55,180 bases of DNA from Allomuricauda sp. (lineage in GTDB: Bacteria; Bacteroidota; Bacteroidia; Flavobacteriales; Flavobacteriaceae): positions 1-55,180 of the forward strand of contig NZ_PABT01000045.1 of assembly GCF_002699205.1 (NCBI RefSeq), given 5' to 3'. The notes beneath the pieces were generated by a model that was not told the origin of the DNA, did no database searches, and saw nothing but the letters and a program-made list of their open reading frames with translations. Of the stretch, positions 11,256-21,198 are shown piece by piece; the stretch's first letter is position 1; each line of letters opens with the position of its first letter. A program made the position numbers and the translations under genes.

Positions 11256-12428
11256 TTATGCCAAGTTTTCCATGCCGATATTGCTGGTTTCAATAATTTC
11301 GTGGATGTCTTCGTCTAAAATCTCCTTTTTAACATCGGCAAACTTTAAAAAGTTTTGGTAGACCTTATCCAATTGTAGCTTTGTAAGCTCGTAACCTATA
11401 TTTTTTGCCCGATATGCCAAAGCGGCACGTCCGCTTCTAGCTGTCAACACAATGGATGATTCACTGACCCCAACGTCTTTAGGGTCGATTATTTCATAAG
11501 TTTCTCGTTGCTTGATCACCCCATCCTGGTGGATACCGGAGCTATGCGCAAAGGCATTCGATCCTACGATGGCCTTATTGGGCTGTACGGGCATTCCCAT
11601 TTTTTGCGAAACCATTTGGCTGGTATCCCAAAGTAATTTACTGTTGATGTCCGTATCCAAGTTTAAATAAGGGTGCTGTCTCATGATCATCACCACCTCT
11701 TCCAAGGAGGTGTTTCCAGCTCTTTCCCCTATGCCGTTAATGGTACATTCAATCTGCCTGGCCCCATTGACTACCCCGGCAATGGAATTGGCAGTGGCCA
11801 AACCAAGGTCGTTGTGGCAATGGCAAGAAAGAATGGCTTTGTCGATGCCTTTGACATTTTCTTTTAGATACTTCATTTTGGCGCCATATTCTTCTGGCAA
11901 GCAATATCCTGTTGTATCCGGAATGTTGAGCACGGTTGCGCCGGCTTTTATGACCGCTTCACAGATTCTCGCCAAAAACTCATTATCGGTCCTTCCGGCA
12001 TCCTCTGCGTAGAACTCAACATCTTCCACAAAAGTCTTGGCATAGGAAACAGCTTCAATGGCACGCTCAATAATTTTGTCCTGTGTGGAGTTGAATTTGT
12101 ATTTAATGTGTGATTCAGAAGTTCCTATCCCTGTATGTATCCTTGGTTTTTTGGCCCCCTTAAGGGCTTCGGCAGCTACTTCAATGTCTTTTTTTACGGC
12201 ACGGGTCAGTCCACAGACCGTAGCATTCTTTACCAATTTGGCAATCTCGTTAACGGATTTGAAATCTCCTGGACTGGATATGGGGAACCCGGCCTCGATT
12301 ACATCAACCCCTAGTTGATCCAATCGTTCGGCAATGATCAATTTTTGCTCGGTGTCCAGTTTGCAACCAGGCACCTGTTCTCCATCCCGTAGTGTCGTGT
12401 CAAAAATTTCTACCTTATCTTTACCCAT
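11256..12428 (-). CDS. leuA: 2-isopropylmalate synthase
   Basis: The first committed enzyme of leucine synthesis; it condenses acetyl-CoA with 2-oxoisovalerate. The protein has 390 residues and starts [18 protein letters not shown], the HMGL-like TIM barrel signature. It also has the metal site region [12 protein letters not shown] and [14 protein letters not shown]. It ends soon after the catalytic part, so the ~130-residue C-terminal leucine-binding regulatory domain of long LeuA is missing. This is the short type and is expected to be insensitive to leucine by that route. The start at 12428 is chosen because the earlier in-frame start lies inside the promoter. leuC and leuD are not in the window. 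Confidence 0.93.
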   Translation of the reverse strand: MGKDKVEIFDTTLRDGEQVPGCKLDTEQKLIIAERLDQLGVDVIEAGFPISSPGDFKSVNEIAKLVKNATVCGLTRAVKKDIEVAAEALKGAKKPRIHTGIGTSESHIKYKFNSTQDKIIERAIEAVSYAKTFVEDVEFYAEDAGRTDNEFLARICEAVIKAGATVLNIPDTTGYCLPEEYGAKMKYLKENVKGIDKAILSCHCHNDLGLATANSIAGVVNGARQIECTINGIGERAGNTSLEEVVMIMRQHPYLNLDTDINSKLLWDTSQMVSQKMGMPVQPNKAIVGSNAFAHSSGIHQDGVIKQRETYEIIDPKDVGVSESSIVLTARSGRAALAYRAKNIGYELTKLQLDKVYQNFLKFADVKKEILDEDIHEIIETSNIGMENLA

Positions 12429-12458
12429 TATATCAACCTGTTTTTTTGCTGTGATTAA

Positions 12459-12488
12459 CGAAAATAGGGAAGGGATGCTGAAGATCAA
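12459..12488 (-). promoter_or_regulatory. Probable promoter of leuA-leuB
   Basis: Minus-strand TTTG at 12488-12485, an 18-base spacer, then TATTTTCG at 12466-12459 (one mismatch to TAnnTTTG), 30 bases before the leuA ATG. Confidence 0.45.
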
Positions 12489-12576
12489 AAGAGGCAGGGG
12501 TGACGTTACAACGTTGAACTGCTTTTTATGTAATGTAACTAATTAAAAAACAACATATTAAATAATATTTTTTACG

Positions 12577-14121
12577 ATGACAAATGCCCATAAGGATGCT
12601 TTGTTTGTACTGGTAAAATCGCTTTCTAAGTCCGAAAAACGCCAATTTAAACTTTATGTTGGAAGGTTGGGGGTCAACGCCGATGCCAAATTTTTGGCAC
12701 TTTTCAACCTTTTGGACAAGATGCGGAAATATGATGAGGTACAGATTTTGGATAGTGGCATCGTTAAAAAATCACAGCTTTCCAACTTAAAGGCACATTT
12801 GTACAAACAGATTTTGGTGAGTTTAAGGTTGAATCCCGTAAACCAAAATGTTCGTATTCAGATTCGGGAACAGTTGGATTTTGCCACCATACTTTATCAA
12901 AAAGGATTGTATAAGCAAAGCTTGAAAATACTGGAGAAGGCAAAGAGCTTTGCCATAGAGAACGAAGAGAAAAATGTGGCCTATGAAATTGTGGAGTTGG
13001 AAAAACTCATTGAGACCCAATATATTACACGAAGTATTCCGGACAGGGCAGATGAACTTGCTTTGCAGGCCAAAGAACTTTCAGAACAAAATGTCATCAC
13101 AAGCAAACTTTCCAATCTATCGCTTCAGCTCTATGGGATGATGTTGAAAGTGGGCTATGTAAGAAGCGATGAAGACCTTCAAAAGGTGAAGAGTTACTTT
13201 GATGAACACATGCCCAAATATGATATTGAAAAACTCGGCTTTCGTGAAAAACTATGGCTTTACAAGGCACATTTGTGGTACAGCCTTTTGATTCAAGACT
13301 TTCTGTCAGCATACAGGTATGCGAGCAAGTGGGTGGATCTTTTTTATGAAAATGAACACATGATCCCTTTGAACCCGGTGTTTTTTCTCAAAGGGAACCA
13401 TTATTTGTTAGAGGCACTTTTCTTTGTGAAATATGCATCGCAGTTCAGAGAGACCTTGGAACGTTTGGAAAGGCAGGTTGAAGATTCCAAATTTCCGAAG
13501 AACGACAATATCAGTTCACTGGCCTTTTTATATATAAGTACCAATAAATTGAATCTTCACTTTTTGGAGGGGACTTTTGAGAAAGGACTTTATTTGGTCA
13601 ACATAATTGAATACGGCATTAAAAAACATCGGCAACGGATAGATGAGCACCACATTATGTTGCTGTATTATAAAATTGCGTGTTTGTATTTTGGTGCAGG
13701 AGACAACAAAAATTGTATTGTATACCTTAAAAGGATCATATCCAACAAAAAATTGAAAATGCGCGAGGACCTTATGTGCTTTGCGCGGGTGTTAAGTTTG
13801 GTAGCACATTACGAAGCAGGTATGGACTATCATTTAGAAGTTCAACTTAAAAGCACCTATAAGTTCTTGTTGAAAATGAACGACTTACATGAAGTTCAAA
13901 AAGAAATGATCAAATTTTTGAGAAACCTTGGCGATATCTATCCCACGGATTTAAAAGGTGAATTCCAAAAGTTGTACAACGAGTTAAAGAAGTACGAGAA
14001 CCATCCGTATGAGAAAAGGGCATTCTTGTATCTGGACATCCTTTCCTGGCAGGAAAGCCACCTGCAGAACAAACCTGTATCAGTAATAATAAGGGAAAAG
14101 GCCCTAACGCTTACCCGTTGA
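12577..14121 (+). CDS. Hypothetical helical (TPR-like) protein
   Basis: A protein of 514 residues without a signal peptide or membrane segment, and almost entirely helical. Pairs of amphipathic helices about 35-40 residues apart (for example LKILEKAKSFAIENEE and LYYKIACLYFGAGDNKNC) suggest a TPR-like alpha solenoid, but no clean TPR consensus can be read. The N-terminus MTNAHKDALFVLVKSLSKSE is basic. I do not recognise a named family. It is divergent from leuA and overlaps the pseudouridine synthase gene by 11 bases tail to tail. Confidence 0.75.
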   Translation: MTNAHKDALFVLVKSLSKSEKRQFKLYVGRLGVNADAKFLALFNLLDKMRKYDEVQILDSGIVKKSQLSNLKAHLYKQILVSLRLNPVNQNVRIQIREQLDFATILYQKGLYKQSLKILEKAKSFAIENEEKNVAYEIVELEKLIETQYITRSIPDRADELALQAKELSEQNVITSKLSNLSLQLYGMMLKVGYVRSDEDLQKVKSYFDEHMPKYDIEKLGFREKLWLYKAHLWYSLLIQDFLSAYRYASKWVDLFYENEHMIPLNPVFFLKGNHYLLEALFFVKYASQFRETLERLERQVEDSKFPKNDNISSLAFLYISTNKLNLHFLEGTFEKGLYLVNIIEYGIKKHRQRIDEHHIMLLYYKIACLYFGAGDNKNCIVYLKRIISNKKLKMREDLMCFARVLSLVAHYEAGMDYHLEVQLKSTYKFLLKMNDLHEVQKEMIKFLRNLGDIYPTDLKGEFQKLYNELKKYENHPYEKRAFLYLDILSWQESHLQNKPVSVIIREKALTLTR

Positions 14122-14821
14122 GACAAGCATTCCAAACCGGGTCTTCCGGTGGAGGCGCCAAAAATGTAATGGGTTCCTTTTTTACAGGGTGAACAATCGT
14201 CATGTTTCTGGCGTGTAAATGTATACCACCATCCTTGTTGCTGCGGTCCGCGCCATATTTTAAATCTCCTTTTATAAAACAGCCCATGGAGGCCAATTGA
14301 GCCCTTATTTGGTGATGCCTCCCCGTTTTTAAATCAATCTCCAACAAGAAATAGCTATCCAGCCTTTTTATCACTTTATAATCCAAAACGGCCTTTTTGC
14401 TATTGGGCACTTCCTTGGGGTGTGCATAGGATTTGTTCTGTTTTGGGTTGCGAACCAGCCAATGGGTCAAAGTGCCACTTTCCTGGGGAGGGGCATTTTT
14501 TACAACTGCCCAGTATGTTTTTTTGGTTTCCCCTTCGGCAAACATCTTGTTCAGCCTTGGCAATGCCTTGGATGTTTTGGCAAAAAGTACAATTCCAGAG
14601 GTTGGGCGATCCAATCGATGTACAACTCCCAGGTAAACGTTACCCGGCTTATTGTACTTTGCTTTCAAATACTGTTTCACTACCTCGCTTAAAGGAGCGT
14701 CCCTGGTTTTGTCACCCTGAACTATATCTCCAACGCGTTTGTTGACCGCAATCAAGTGGTTGTCTTCAAAAAGCACTTGAAGATTGGCAGGGGTGGAATG
14801 TCCGTTATTATTAATTGACAA
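14111..14821 (-). CDS. RluA-family 23S rRNA/tRNA pseudouridine synthase
   Basis: A protein of 236 residues with the RluA-type catalytic motif VHRLDRPTSG (Asp nucleophile) and the KTGRHHQIRAQLA region. It converts uridine to pseudouridine in rRNA or tRNA; the exact target is not readable. There is no S4 domain. No ATG is available before the conserved core, and the first plausible start is TTG at 14821, 14 bases after the panB stop, so the gene is probably co-transcribed with panB. The unusual start keeps the exact N-terminus uncertain. Confidence 0.88.
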   Translation of the reverse strand: MSINNNGHSTPANLQVLFEDNHLIAVNKRVGDIVQGDKTRDAPLSEVVKQYLKAKYNKPGNVYLGVVHRLDRPTSGIVLFAKTSKALPRLNKMFAEGETKKTYWAVVKNAPPQESGTLTHWLVRNPKQNKSYAHPKEVPNSKKAVLDYKVIKRLDSYFLLEIDLKTGRHHQIRAQLASMGCFIKGDLKYGADRSNKDGGIHLHARNMTIVHPVKKEPITFLAPPPEDPVWNACLNG

Positions 14822-14835
14822 TTGTTGATAGGAAT

Positions 14836-15654
14836 TTAATACGATTCATCCTCGTTGGGGAAGTCCCGACTTTTTACATCTTCCACGTACTGGGAAACCG
14901 CTTTGCTCATTTCATCATAAAGGTTCAAGTACCTTCTCAAAAACCTTGGATTGAATTCATGGGTCATTCCCAACATGTCATGTACCACCAAAACCTGGCC
15001 GTCCACGTGGTTTCCCGCACCAATGCCGATGATTGGTATGGATACGCTTTCTGCTACCTCTTTGGCCAGTTTTGCCGGTATTTTCTCCAAAACAATGGCA
15101 AAACAACCAAGTTCCTCCAATAATTTGGCATCTGATTTTAGTTTTTCGGCCTCTTCTTCTTCTTTGGCGCGAACGGTATAGGTGCCAAATTTATAGATGG
15201 ATTGCGGGGTCAATCCCAAATGTCCCATTACAGGTATCCCTGCTTCCAAAATTCGACTGATGGAAATTTTGATTTCTTCACCTCCCTCTACTTTTACGGC
15301 GTGGGCACCACTTTCTTTCATAATACGGATAGCGGAGCGCAAGGCTTCCTTGGAATCACCTTGGTAGCTTCCAAAAGGAATATCAACAACCACGAGCGCC
15401 CTTTTGGCTGCCCTTACCACGGAAGTGGCATGATAAATCATTTGGTCGAGGGTGATGGGCAACGTGGTTTCGTGACCTGCCATTACATTACTGGCGGAAT
15501 CACCTACCAAAATAGCATCCACATTGGCACCATCCACAATTTTGGCCATGGAGTAATCGTAGGAGGTAAGCATGCTTATTTTTTCGCCGTGCTTTTTCAT
15601 ATCCACCAACGATTTTACGGTAATCCTTTTATATTCTTTTTTTGCTGTAGACAT
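14836..15654 (-). CDS. panB: 3-methyl-2-oxobutanoate hydroxymethyltransferase
   Basis: The first step of pantothenate synthesis: transfer of a hydroxymethyl group from methylene-tetrahydrofolate to 2-oxoisovalerate. The protein has 272 residues, a normal length. It shows the family features [23 protein letters not shown] with the Mg-binding Asp, [15 protein letters not shown] and IPIIGIGAG. Its substrate is the same 2-oxoisovalerate used by LeuA nearby. It heads a two-gene operon with the pseudouridine synthase. Confidence 0.97.
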   Translation of the reverse strand: MSTAKKEYKRITVKSLVDMKKHGEKISMLTSYDYSMAKIVDGANVDAILVGDSASNVMAGHETTLPITLDQMIYHATSVVRAAKRALVVVDIPFGSYQGDSKEALRSAIRIMKESGAHAVKVEGGEEIKISISRILEAGIPVMGHLGLTPQSIYKFGTYTVRAKEEEEAEKLKSDAKLLEELGCFAIVLEKIPAKLAKEVAESVSIPIIGIGAGNHVDGQVLVVHDMLGMTHEFNPRFLRRYLNLYDEMSKAVSQYVEDVKSRDFPNEDESY

Positions 15655-15724
15655 CGTACTTTTATTTGATGGCTAAAAGTAAGCAGATTTGTTTAATTTA
15701 GGCTTCAATCAAAAAACTAATAAA

Positions 15725-16204
15725 ATGAAAAAACTGTTAAGTTGTGTGGTTTTATTTGCGGTGGGGGCACTGGTATTCCCCCAAGGTCCCAGCTCTGCAC
15801 ACGAAGAAGCCGAAAATCAAGTGAAACAAGTCATCGAAACTTTTTTTGATGGGTTTCATAAACAAGATTCAACCATTATCAAATCGACCGTAGCAGACGA
15901 AATTGTGCTGCAAACAACAGGTAGGAGCCCCGAAGGAAAAACACTTTTCAGGACCGAAGAGTTTTCAAAATTCCTTAAATCCATTGCCAGCATACCGGAA
16001 AGTACCAAGTTTGAGGAAAAGCTCACTTCATTTTCCATTCAGGTGGATAGGACCATGGCAAATGCTTGGGTGGGTTATGAGTTTTGGCTGAACGATGAGT
16101 TCAGTCATTGTGGGATCAACTCGTTCCAACTCATCAATTTTGATGGGGAGTGGAAAATCATTTATCTCATCGATACAAGGGGAAAGCAGGGTTGTATGGA
16201 TTAG
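15725..16204 (+). CDS. Secreted NTF2-like (SnoaL/DUF4440-type) protein
   Basis: A protein of 159 residues starting at the ATG at 15725, which gives a signal peptide (MKKLLSCVVLFAVGALVF). The mature part has the cone-shaped NTF2-like pattern: a first helix (VKQVIETFFDGFHKQD), a VADEIVLQTTG strand region, and a closing sheet with MANAWVGYEFWL and WKIIYLIDTRG. No catalytic residues can be assigned. It is divergent from panB and overlaps the sdaA stop by four bases. Confidence 0.8.
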   Translation: MKKLLSCVVLFAVGALVFPQGPSSAHEEAENQVKQVIETFFDGFHKQDSTIIKSTVADEIVLQTTGRSPEGKTLFRTEEFSKFLKSIASIPESTKFEEKLTSFSIQVDRTMANAWVGYEFWLNDEFSHCGINSFQLINFDGEWKIIYLIDTRGKQGCMD

Positions 16205-17625
16205 CAATCACTTAAAAATACGCCGACTGCAAGGCCACCCTCTGAGGTTTCCTTGTATTTGGAGCTCATGTCCTTTGCTGTTTCCCACATGGTGTTCACG
16301 ACTTTGTCCAAAGGCACTTTTGCATCATTGGGGTCGGTATCCAGCGCCAGTTCAGCAGCATTAATGGCTTTTATGGCCCCCATGGCGTTACGTTCAATAC
16401 AAGGAACCTGTACCAATCCACCGATGGGGTCACAAGTGAGTCCAAGATGATGTTCCATTGCAATTTCAGCAGCGATCAGCACTTGTTCGGGAGAACCGCC
16501 CATCAGTTCCGTCAAACCGGCAGCGGCCATGGCCGAAGATACCCCGATTTCTGCTTGGCATCCTCCCATCGCAGCGGAAATGGTGGCTCCCTTCTTAAAA
16601 ATGCTCCCAATTTCACTGGCCACCAATAAAAATTGCTTTACGTCGTCAAAGTCGGCATCGTGGTTTTCAATCACCATATAATACATTAGAACGGCAGGGA
16701 TAACCCCCGCACTGCCGTTGGTTGGGGCGGTGACGACCCGTCCGAGGGAAGCATTGACCTCGTTGACACTTAGGGCAAAACAACTTACCCATTTGATAAT
16801 TTGACGAAACCTTACTTCGGTATCGCGAATACTTTCCAACCATTCCTGTGGATTGGAGTAGGGGACATCTCCCTTTAGTTTTTGGTGCATCTCGTAGGCG
16901 CGCCTTTTTACGTTTAATCCACCAGGAAGCTTTCCTTCGGTATGGCAGCCAATATACATGCATTCCAACATGGTGTTCCAGATGCGGGCGATACCTTCAT
17001 CAATTTCTGATTCACTTCGAAGAGAAAGTTCATTTTCCATTACAATTTTGGAAATGGATTTGTTTTGTGCAGTGCAATGTTGGAGCAATTCATCACCTGT
17101 TTTTACAGGATGGGGGAAAGTTTTGAAGGTGTCCTTGTTTTCCTTGGCATGAGTGAGTTCTTCTTTTACAACAAAACCACCTCCAATCGAATAGTAGGTT
17201 TCAGTGGTGACCCGACCGTTAGTCAATTCGGCTTCAAACTGAATACCATTGGCATGGAAGGGCAGAAATTCTTTTTTGAAGAGGATATCATCCTGAAAAT
17301 TGAAGGAAATCTCTTTTTTTCCGCCAAGATTGAGTTTGTTTTCTGCTTTTACCCTGTCAATACTTCCTGAAATGCTGTCAATGTCCACGGTCTCCGGGTC
17401 CGCTCCCAACAATCCCATCACCACGGCAATATCCGTGGCGTGACCTTTCCCTGTGAGGCAAAGGGAGCCGTAGAGGTATGCTTTGATATGCTTTACTTGG
17501 TCAAAGGTCTTTTGCTCTTCAAGTTCAGCAATCCAACGTTCGGCGGCACGCCAAGGCCCAAGGGTGTGCGAACTGGATGGTCCTACACCGATCTTGAGCA
17601 TATCAAAAACACTAATGCACTCCAT
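16201..17625 (-). CDS. sdaA: L-serine ammonia-lyase (single-chain, Fe-S type)
   Basis: It deaminates L-serine to pyruvate and ammonia with a 4Fe-4S cluster. The protein has 474 residues, a single chain with the beta domain first ([21 protein letters not shown]) and then the alpha domain. Cluster and catalytic regions are visible as [32 protein letters not shown] and [11 protein letters not shown]. It is divergent from dnaK, with a 232-base shared upstream region. Confidence 0.95.
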   Translation of the reverse strand: MECISVFDMLKIGVGPSSSHTLGPWRAAERWIAELEEQKTFDQVKHIKAYLYGSLCLTGKGHATDIAVVMGLLGADPETVDIDSISGSIDRVKAENKLNLGGKKEISFNFQDDILFKKEFLPFHANGIQFEAELTNGRVTTETYYSIGGGFVVKEELTHAKENKDTFKTFPHPVKTGDELLQHCTAQNKSISKIVMENELSLRSESEIDEGIARIWNTMLECMYIGCHTEGKLPGGLNVKRRAYEMHQKLKGDVPYSNPQEWLESIRDTEVRFRQIIKWVSCFALSVNEVNASLGRVVTAPTNGSAGVIPAVLMYYMVIENHDADFDDVKQFLLVASEIGSIFKKGATISAAMGGCQAEIGVSSAMAAAGLTELMGGSPEQVLIAAEIAMEHHLGLTCDPIGGLVQVPCIERNAMGAIKAINAAELALDTDPNDAKVPLDKVVNTMWETAKDMSSKYKETSEGGLAVGVFLSDC

Positions 17626-17723
17626 AGACGCAAATTTATAGTTCCAAATATAGGAAGCTATGGAATACGAAAATGAGAATTTTTGAATATTGGCACACTT
17701 ATTTTATCGTTGTATCAATAACC

Positions 17724-17757
17724 TTTGGCGATATCATGGTTTCATAAAGATATCTTT
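17724..17757 (+). promoter_or_regulatory. Candidate dnaK promoter
   Basis: TTTG at 17724-17727, a 23-base spacer and TATCTTT(A) at 17751-17757. This is close to the Bacteroidota consensus, with the last base of TAnnTTTG mismatched. It would give a leader of about 95 bases. Confidence 0.4.
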
Positions 17758-17760
17758 AAC

Positions 17761-17781
17761 AATATGACACCTTGTCATATT
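17761..17781 (+). promoter_or_regulatory. Perfect operator-like dyad upstream of dnaK
   Basis: AATATGACA, three bases CCT, TGTCATATT: nine perfectly paired bases on each side. It lies immediately after the candidate -7 box, where a repressor would block initiation. A second ten-base palindrome, CATGGCCATG, follows at 17784-17793. It is not the HrcA/CIRCE element. The cognate protein is unknown. Confidence 0.45.
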
Positions 17782-17857
17782 CATGGCCATGGCACGATCA
17801 TTGACATTTTAAGACCGAGACAAAAAAGAATTTTTAAACAGAATAACTTTAGATACA

Positions 17858-19777
17858 ATGAGCAAGATTATAGGTATAGACTTAGGTACGACCAACTCCT
17901 GCGTCTCTGTAATGGAAGGTAACGAGCCTGTGGTAATTCCAAATGCCGAAGGTAAACGTACCACTCCATCAATGATCGCATTTGTTGAAGGTGGGGAGAT
18001 AAAGGTCGGTGACCCTGCAAAAAGACAAGCCGTGACCAACCCGCACAAAACGATTTATTCCATCAAGCGATTTATGGGTAACAAATACTCTGAATCCAGT
18101 AAGGAAGCAGAAAGGGTTCCCTACAAAGTGGTAAAAGGAGACAACGATACGCCAAGAGTGGATATTGATGGTCGTCTATATACCCCACAAGAATTATCGG
18201 CAATGATTCTTCAAAAAATGAAGAAGACCGCCGAAGACTACTTAGGGCAAGATGTGACAAGAGCGGTAATTACCGTTCCAGCATATTTTAATGATTCCCA
18301 AAGGCAGGCCACCAAAGAAGCTGGTGAAATTGCAGGCCTTACCGTGGAACGTATTATTAACGAACCAACTGCCGCTTCTTTGGCATATGGACTTGACAAA
18401 AAGGACACGGACCAAAAAATAGTGGTGTTCGACTTTGGTGGTGGTACGCACGATGTTTCCATTCTCGAATTGGGAGATGGGGTGTTCGAAGTATTGTCAA
18501 CAGATGGTGACACCCACTTGGGTGGTGATGATGTTGACCAAAAGATTATCGATTGGTTGGCCGAAGAGTTCAAGAAAGATGAAGGTATGGACCTTCGTGA
18601 AGACCCCATGGCGCTTCAGCGTTTAAGGGAAGCAGCTGAAAAAGCTAAAATTGAGCTATCTTCTTCTGCACAGACAGAAATCAACTTGCCATACGTTACG
18701 GCAACGGCTTCTGGTCCAAAACACTTGGTAAGAACATTGTCCAGATCTAAATTTGAGCAGTTGATTGCCGATTTGGTAAAAAGAACAATCGCCCCTTGTG
18801 AGTCTGCGTTGAAATCTGCGGGACTTTCAAAAAGCGATATCGATGAAATCATATTGGTAGGTGGTTCTACCCGTATCCCTGCGGTACAGGAAGCCGTTGA
18901 AAAATTCTTCGGCAAAAAACCATCCAAGGGTGTCAACCCGGATGAGGTGGTGGCCATTGGAGCTGCTATCCAAGGTGGTGTGTTGACAGGAGATGTAAAA
19001 GATGTCCTCTTGTTGGATGTTACCCCACTTTCTTTGGGAATTGAAACCATGGGAGGAGTGTTCACCAAGTTGATTGAGGCAAACACTACCATCCCAACGA
19101 AGAAATCCCAGATATTCTCTACTGCGGCGGACAATCAACCTTCGGTTGAAATCCATGTGCTACAAGGGGAAAGACCTATGGCAGCGGACAACAAGACCAT
19201 TGGTAGGTTCCACTTGGACGGTATTCCACCTGCGCCAAGAGGTACACCTCAAATCGAAGTGACCTTTGATATAGATGCGAACGGTATCATCAAGGTTTCT
19301 GCAACAGACAAGGCCACTGGTAAGTCACAGGATATCCGAATCGAGGCTTCTTCTGGATTGACAGAGGAAGAAATCAAGAAGATGAAAGCGGAAGCCGAGG
19401 CCAATGCCGAAGCCGATAAAAAGGCCAAGGAAACCGCCGATAAATTGAATGAGGCCGATGCCATGATCTTCCAAACAGAGAAGCAATTGAGCGAGTTTGG
19501 TGATAAATTGTCCGATGACAAGAAAAAGCCGATTGAAGAAGCTTTGGAAGAATTGAAGAAAGCTTATGAAAGTAAGGATTTGGCTTTGATTGACCCAGCT
19601 TTGACAAAAATCAACGAAGCTTGGAAAGTGGCTTCTGAGGAAATGTACAAAGCACAAGCTGACGCACAGGCCAATGGAGCTGGAGCATCTTCGGGTGCCG
19701 GAGCTGGTGATGCAGGTGCCGGAAGTACTGCCGAAGGGGACAATGTTGAAGACGTTGACTTCGAAGAAGTGAAATAA
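17858..19777 (+). CDS. dnaK: Molecular chaperone DnaK (Hsp70)
   Basis: ATP-dependent Hsp70 chaperone, 639 residues. It has the nucleotide-binding domain ([34 protein letters not shown]), the [14 protein letters not shown] linker and start of the substrate domain, a helical lid, and a Gly/Ala-rich tail before the conserved EDVDFEEVK terminus. dnaJ and grpE are not adjacent. The gene stands alone with its own promoter region, an operator-like dyad and a strong terminator. Confidence 0.99.
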   Translation: MSKIIGIDLGTTNSCVSVMEGNEPVVIPNAEGKRTTPSMIAFVEGGEIKVGDPAKRQAVTNPHKTIYSIKRFMGNKYSESSKEAERVPYKVVKGDNDTPRVDIDGRLYTPQELSAMILQKMKKTAEDYLGQDVTRAVITVPAYFNDSQRQATKEAGEIAGLTVERIINEPTAASLAYGLDKKDTDQKIVVFDFGGGTHDVSILELGDGVFEVLSTDGDTHLGGDDVDQKIIDWLAEEFKKDEGMDLREDPMALQRLREAAEKAKIELSSSAQTEINLPYVTATASGPKHLVRTLSRSKFEQLIADLVKRTIAPCESALKSAGLSKSDIDEIILVGGSTRIPAVQEAVEKFFGKKPSKGVNPDEVVAIGAAIQGGVLTGDVKDVLLLDVTPLSLGIETMGGVFTKLIEANTTIPTKKSQIFSTAADNQPSVEIHVLQGERPMAADNKTIGRFHLDGIPPAPRGTPQIEVTFDIDANGIIKVSATDKATGKSQDIRIEASSGLTEEEIKKMKAEAEANAEADKKAKETADKLNEADAMIFQTEKQLSEFGDKLSDDKKKPIEEALEELKKAYESKDLALIDPALTKINEAWKVASEEMYKAQADAQANGAGASSGAGAGDAGAGSTAEGDNVEDVDFEEVK

Positions 19778-19808
19778 TTTTGAACAAGAATTATATATAA
19801 AAAGGAAA

Positions 19809-19835
19809 ACCCTGGCGATTTCGCCAGGGTTTTTT
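19809..19835 (+). terminator. Rho-independent terminator after dnaK
   Basis: A ten-base perfect stem, ACCCTGGCGA / TCGCCAGGGT, followed by a T run. It lies 32 bases after the dnaK stop. Confidence 0.92.
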
Positions 19836-19856
19836 GTTTAGTGGAAGTTTTCCGGT

Positions 19857-20501
19857 TTACGCTGCATTCAACTGCTGCATTTCCATCTCTTTGAGTTTTT
19901 GCAAAGCTTCCGATTTGGAGTTCACGTTCAGTTTCACATAAATGTTTTGGATGTGGAAGTTCACAGCACTAGGGGTAACAAAAAGCTTGTCCGCAATCAT
20001 TTTATAGGTATATCCTTGGGTAAGCAGTTCAATGATCTCGTTTTCCTTTTTCGAGAAAACATCATAGGATTTTGCCTGGAAGGAATCAATGATTTTTTTG
20101 GCAACATCGAGTTCCAAAGCAATACCGTGTCGGTCAAGCGCATCCAATGCATTGAACAACCTATCCTTGTTGATTGGTTTGATGAGGTAGCCGCTGGCCC
20201 CCTTTTTGAAGGCTTCTTTAATGAGTTTAAAATCATTTTTTCGGCTCATCATCAATACCTTAAGGTTTTTGTTTTTACGGTAAAAATATTCAAGGCCGTC
20301 AATACCGGAAATTCCGTTGAGCATAGCTTCGCAGATTATAATATCTGGATGGGAACGTCCAAAATTGGATAACAGCCCTTGAACCGAGCTATATACTCCA
20401 AGAAGTTCGTACTGATCACTGTCTTTAAAATACTGATTGTAGATACCGCCGATCGTGTCATCGTTGTCGATGATCGCAATTTTTACTGAGTTTGTTTTCA
20501 T
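19857..20501 (-). CDS. LuxR-type response regulator with Glu at the phosphoacceptor site
   Basis: A protein of 214 residues. The N-terminal receiver-like domain (~6-120) keeps the acidic pocket (DNDD, 12-15), Ser86 and Lys108 (YLIKP). The position that should carry the phosphorylated Asp is Glu58 in PDIIICEAML. A LuxR/GerE helix-turn-helix follows (~145-205, FSKKENEIIELLTQGYTYKMIADKL). It may be locked in an active-like state or controlled by means other than phosphorylation. No histidine kinase is nearby. It shares a leader motif with the PD40 gene 1.5 kb away. Confidence 0.88.
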   Translation of the reverse strand: MKTNSVKIAIIDNDDTIGGIYNQYFKDSDQYELLGVYSSVQGLLSNFGRSHPDIIICEAMLNGISGIDGLEYFYRKNKNLKVLMMSRKNDFKLIKEAFKKGASGYLIKPINKDRLFNALDALDRHGIALELDVAKKIIDSFQAKSYDVFSKKENEIIELLTQGYTYKMIADKLFVTPSAVNFHIQNIYVKLNVNSKSEALQKLKEMEMQQLNAA

Positions 20502-20509
20502 GATAAGAA

Positions 20510-20528
20510 AGATTTGGGGGATTAATAC
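20510..20528 (-). promoter_or_regulatory. Leader motif shared with the PD40 gene (copy 1)
   Basis: On the minus strand GTATTAATCCCCCAAATCT, ending 8 bases before the regulator ATG. The same motif with one base fewer stands 7 bases before the PD40 gene ATG at 22055-22072. Its role is unknown. Confidence 0.4.
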
Positions 20529-20980
20529 TGTTACATAATAAATTGTAGGTTAAGTTTTGGACGTATTCGCCCTTCTCCGCATTCGTGAAGCTGGGATAAA
20601 CCAATGAAACCTGGATTGCATTGCCAATATATGGCAATAACAAGCATGGATCCATTTTGGGTCACTTCAAAAATGGGTCTAATCCCAAAGGGATTAAGTG
20701 CTAAAATTTGTGTTTAGTTGAGGTTTTACCTCGTCAAAAAATTAAGGCAAAAAGAGGTTTTGGGACGCCTTTTTTTTGAGTGTTGTAGTTCTTGTTCATG
20801 ACATAATAGATTTGGGATTGTATTATTTCAAGAGTTAAATTAGAATTTTTTGCCAAGTAAAAGAACTTTTTGTAGCTGTTTTCGTTCAAATGCACTTTTT
20901 AAAGAGTCGATGCGACTTGAAAATGACCAGCCTGAAAGCGTTATGGAAGAGTGTAAAATAATGTTATTCAGTTTGTTGTA
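20529..20980. other. Long intergenic stretch without a gene
   Basis: I see no credible reading frame here; a 65-codon frame crossing into the regulator gene has no family signal. The only structure is at 20720-20777 on the plus strand: GAGG, TTTTA, CCTC, then a second GAGG, then GCC and eight T. This could be a small RNA end or nothing. Confidence 0.4.
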
Positions 20981-20986
20981 TAAAAA

Positions 20987-21016
20987 AATAGGATGCCGTC
21001 CCATCAGCATCCTATT
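20987..21016 (-). terminator. Rho-independent terminator of the PD40 gene
   Basis: On the minus strand AATAGGATGC, a ten-base loop, GCATCCTATT, then a run of T (plus-strand A run at 20982-20988). It lies about 180 bases downstream of the PD40 gene stop. No coding sequence is seen in that 3' tail. Confidence 0.8.
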
Positions 21017-21198
21017 CTTGGAGTAAATCGGTCAGATTGAAATAATACAACCCGCTTTCTATGATAGTCTGTCAGTTTCCCCCTGTCTTTCTTATCATTG
21101 TCATGAGTGTTTCCAAATATCGGCTATGAAACAACTTCATAAGACACTTTTTCAGGTTTGTTGACCGATTCAATAATAATTTTCAATGACCACTAATC

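Noticed and set aside
17761..17793. CIRCE element for HrcA
   Set aside because: The dyad sequence and its three-base centre do not match the TTAGCACTC-N9-GAGTGCTAA form.
20458..20655. A 65-codon minus-strand frame ahead of the LuxR-type gene
   Set aside because: It overlaps the regulator gene out of frame and its leader motif, and shows no family signal.
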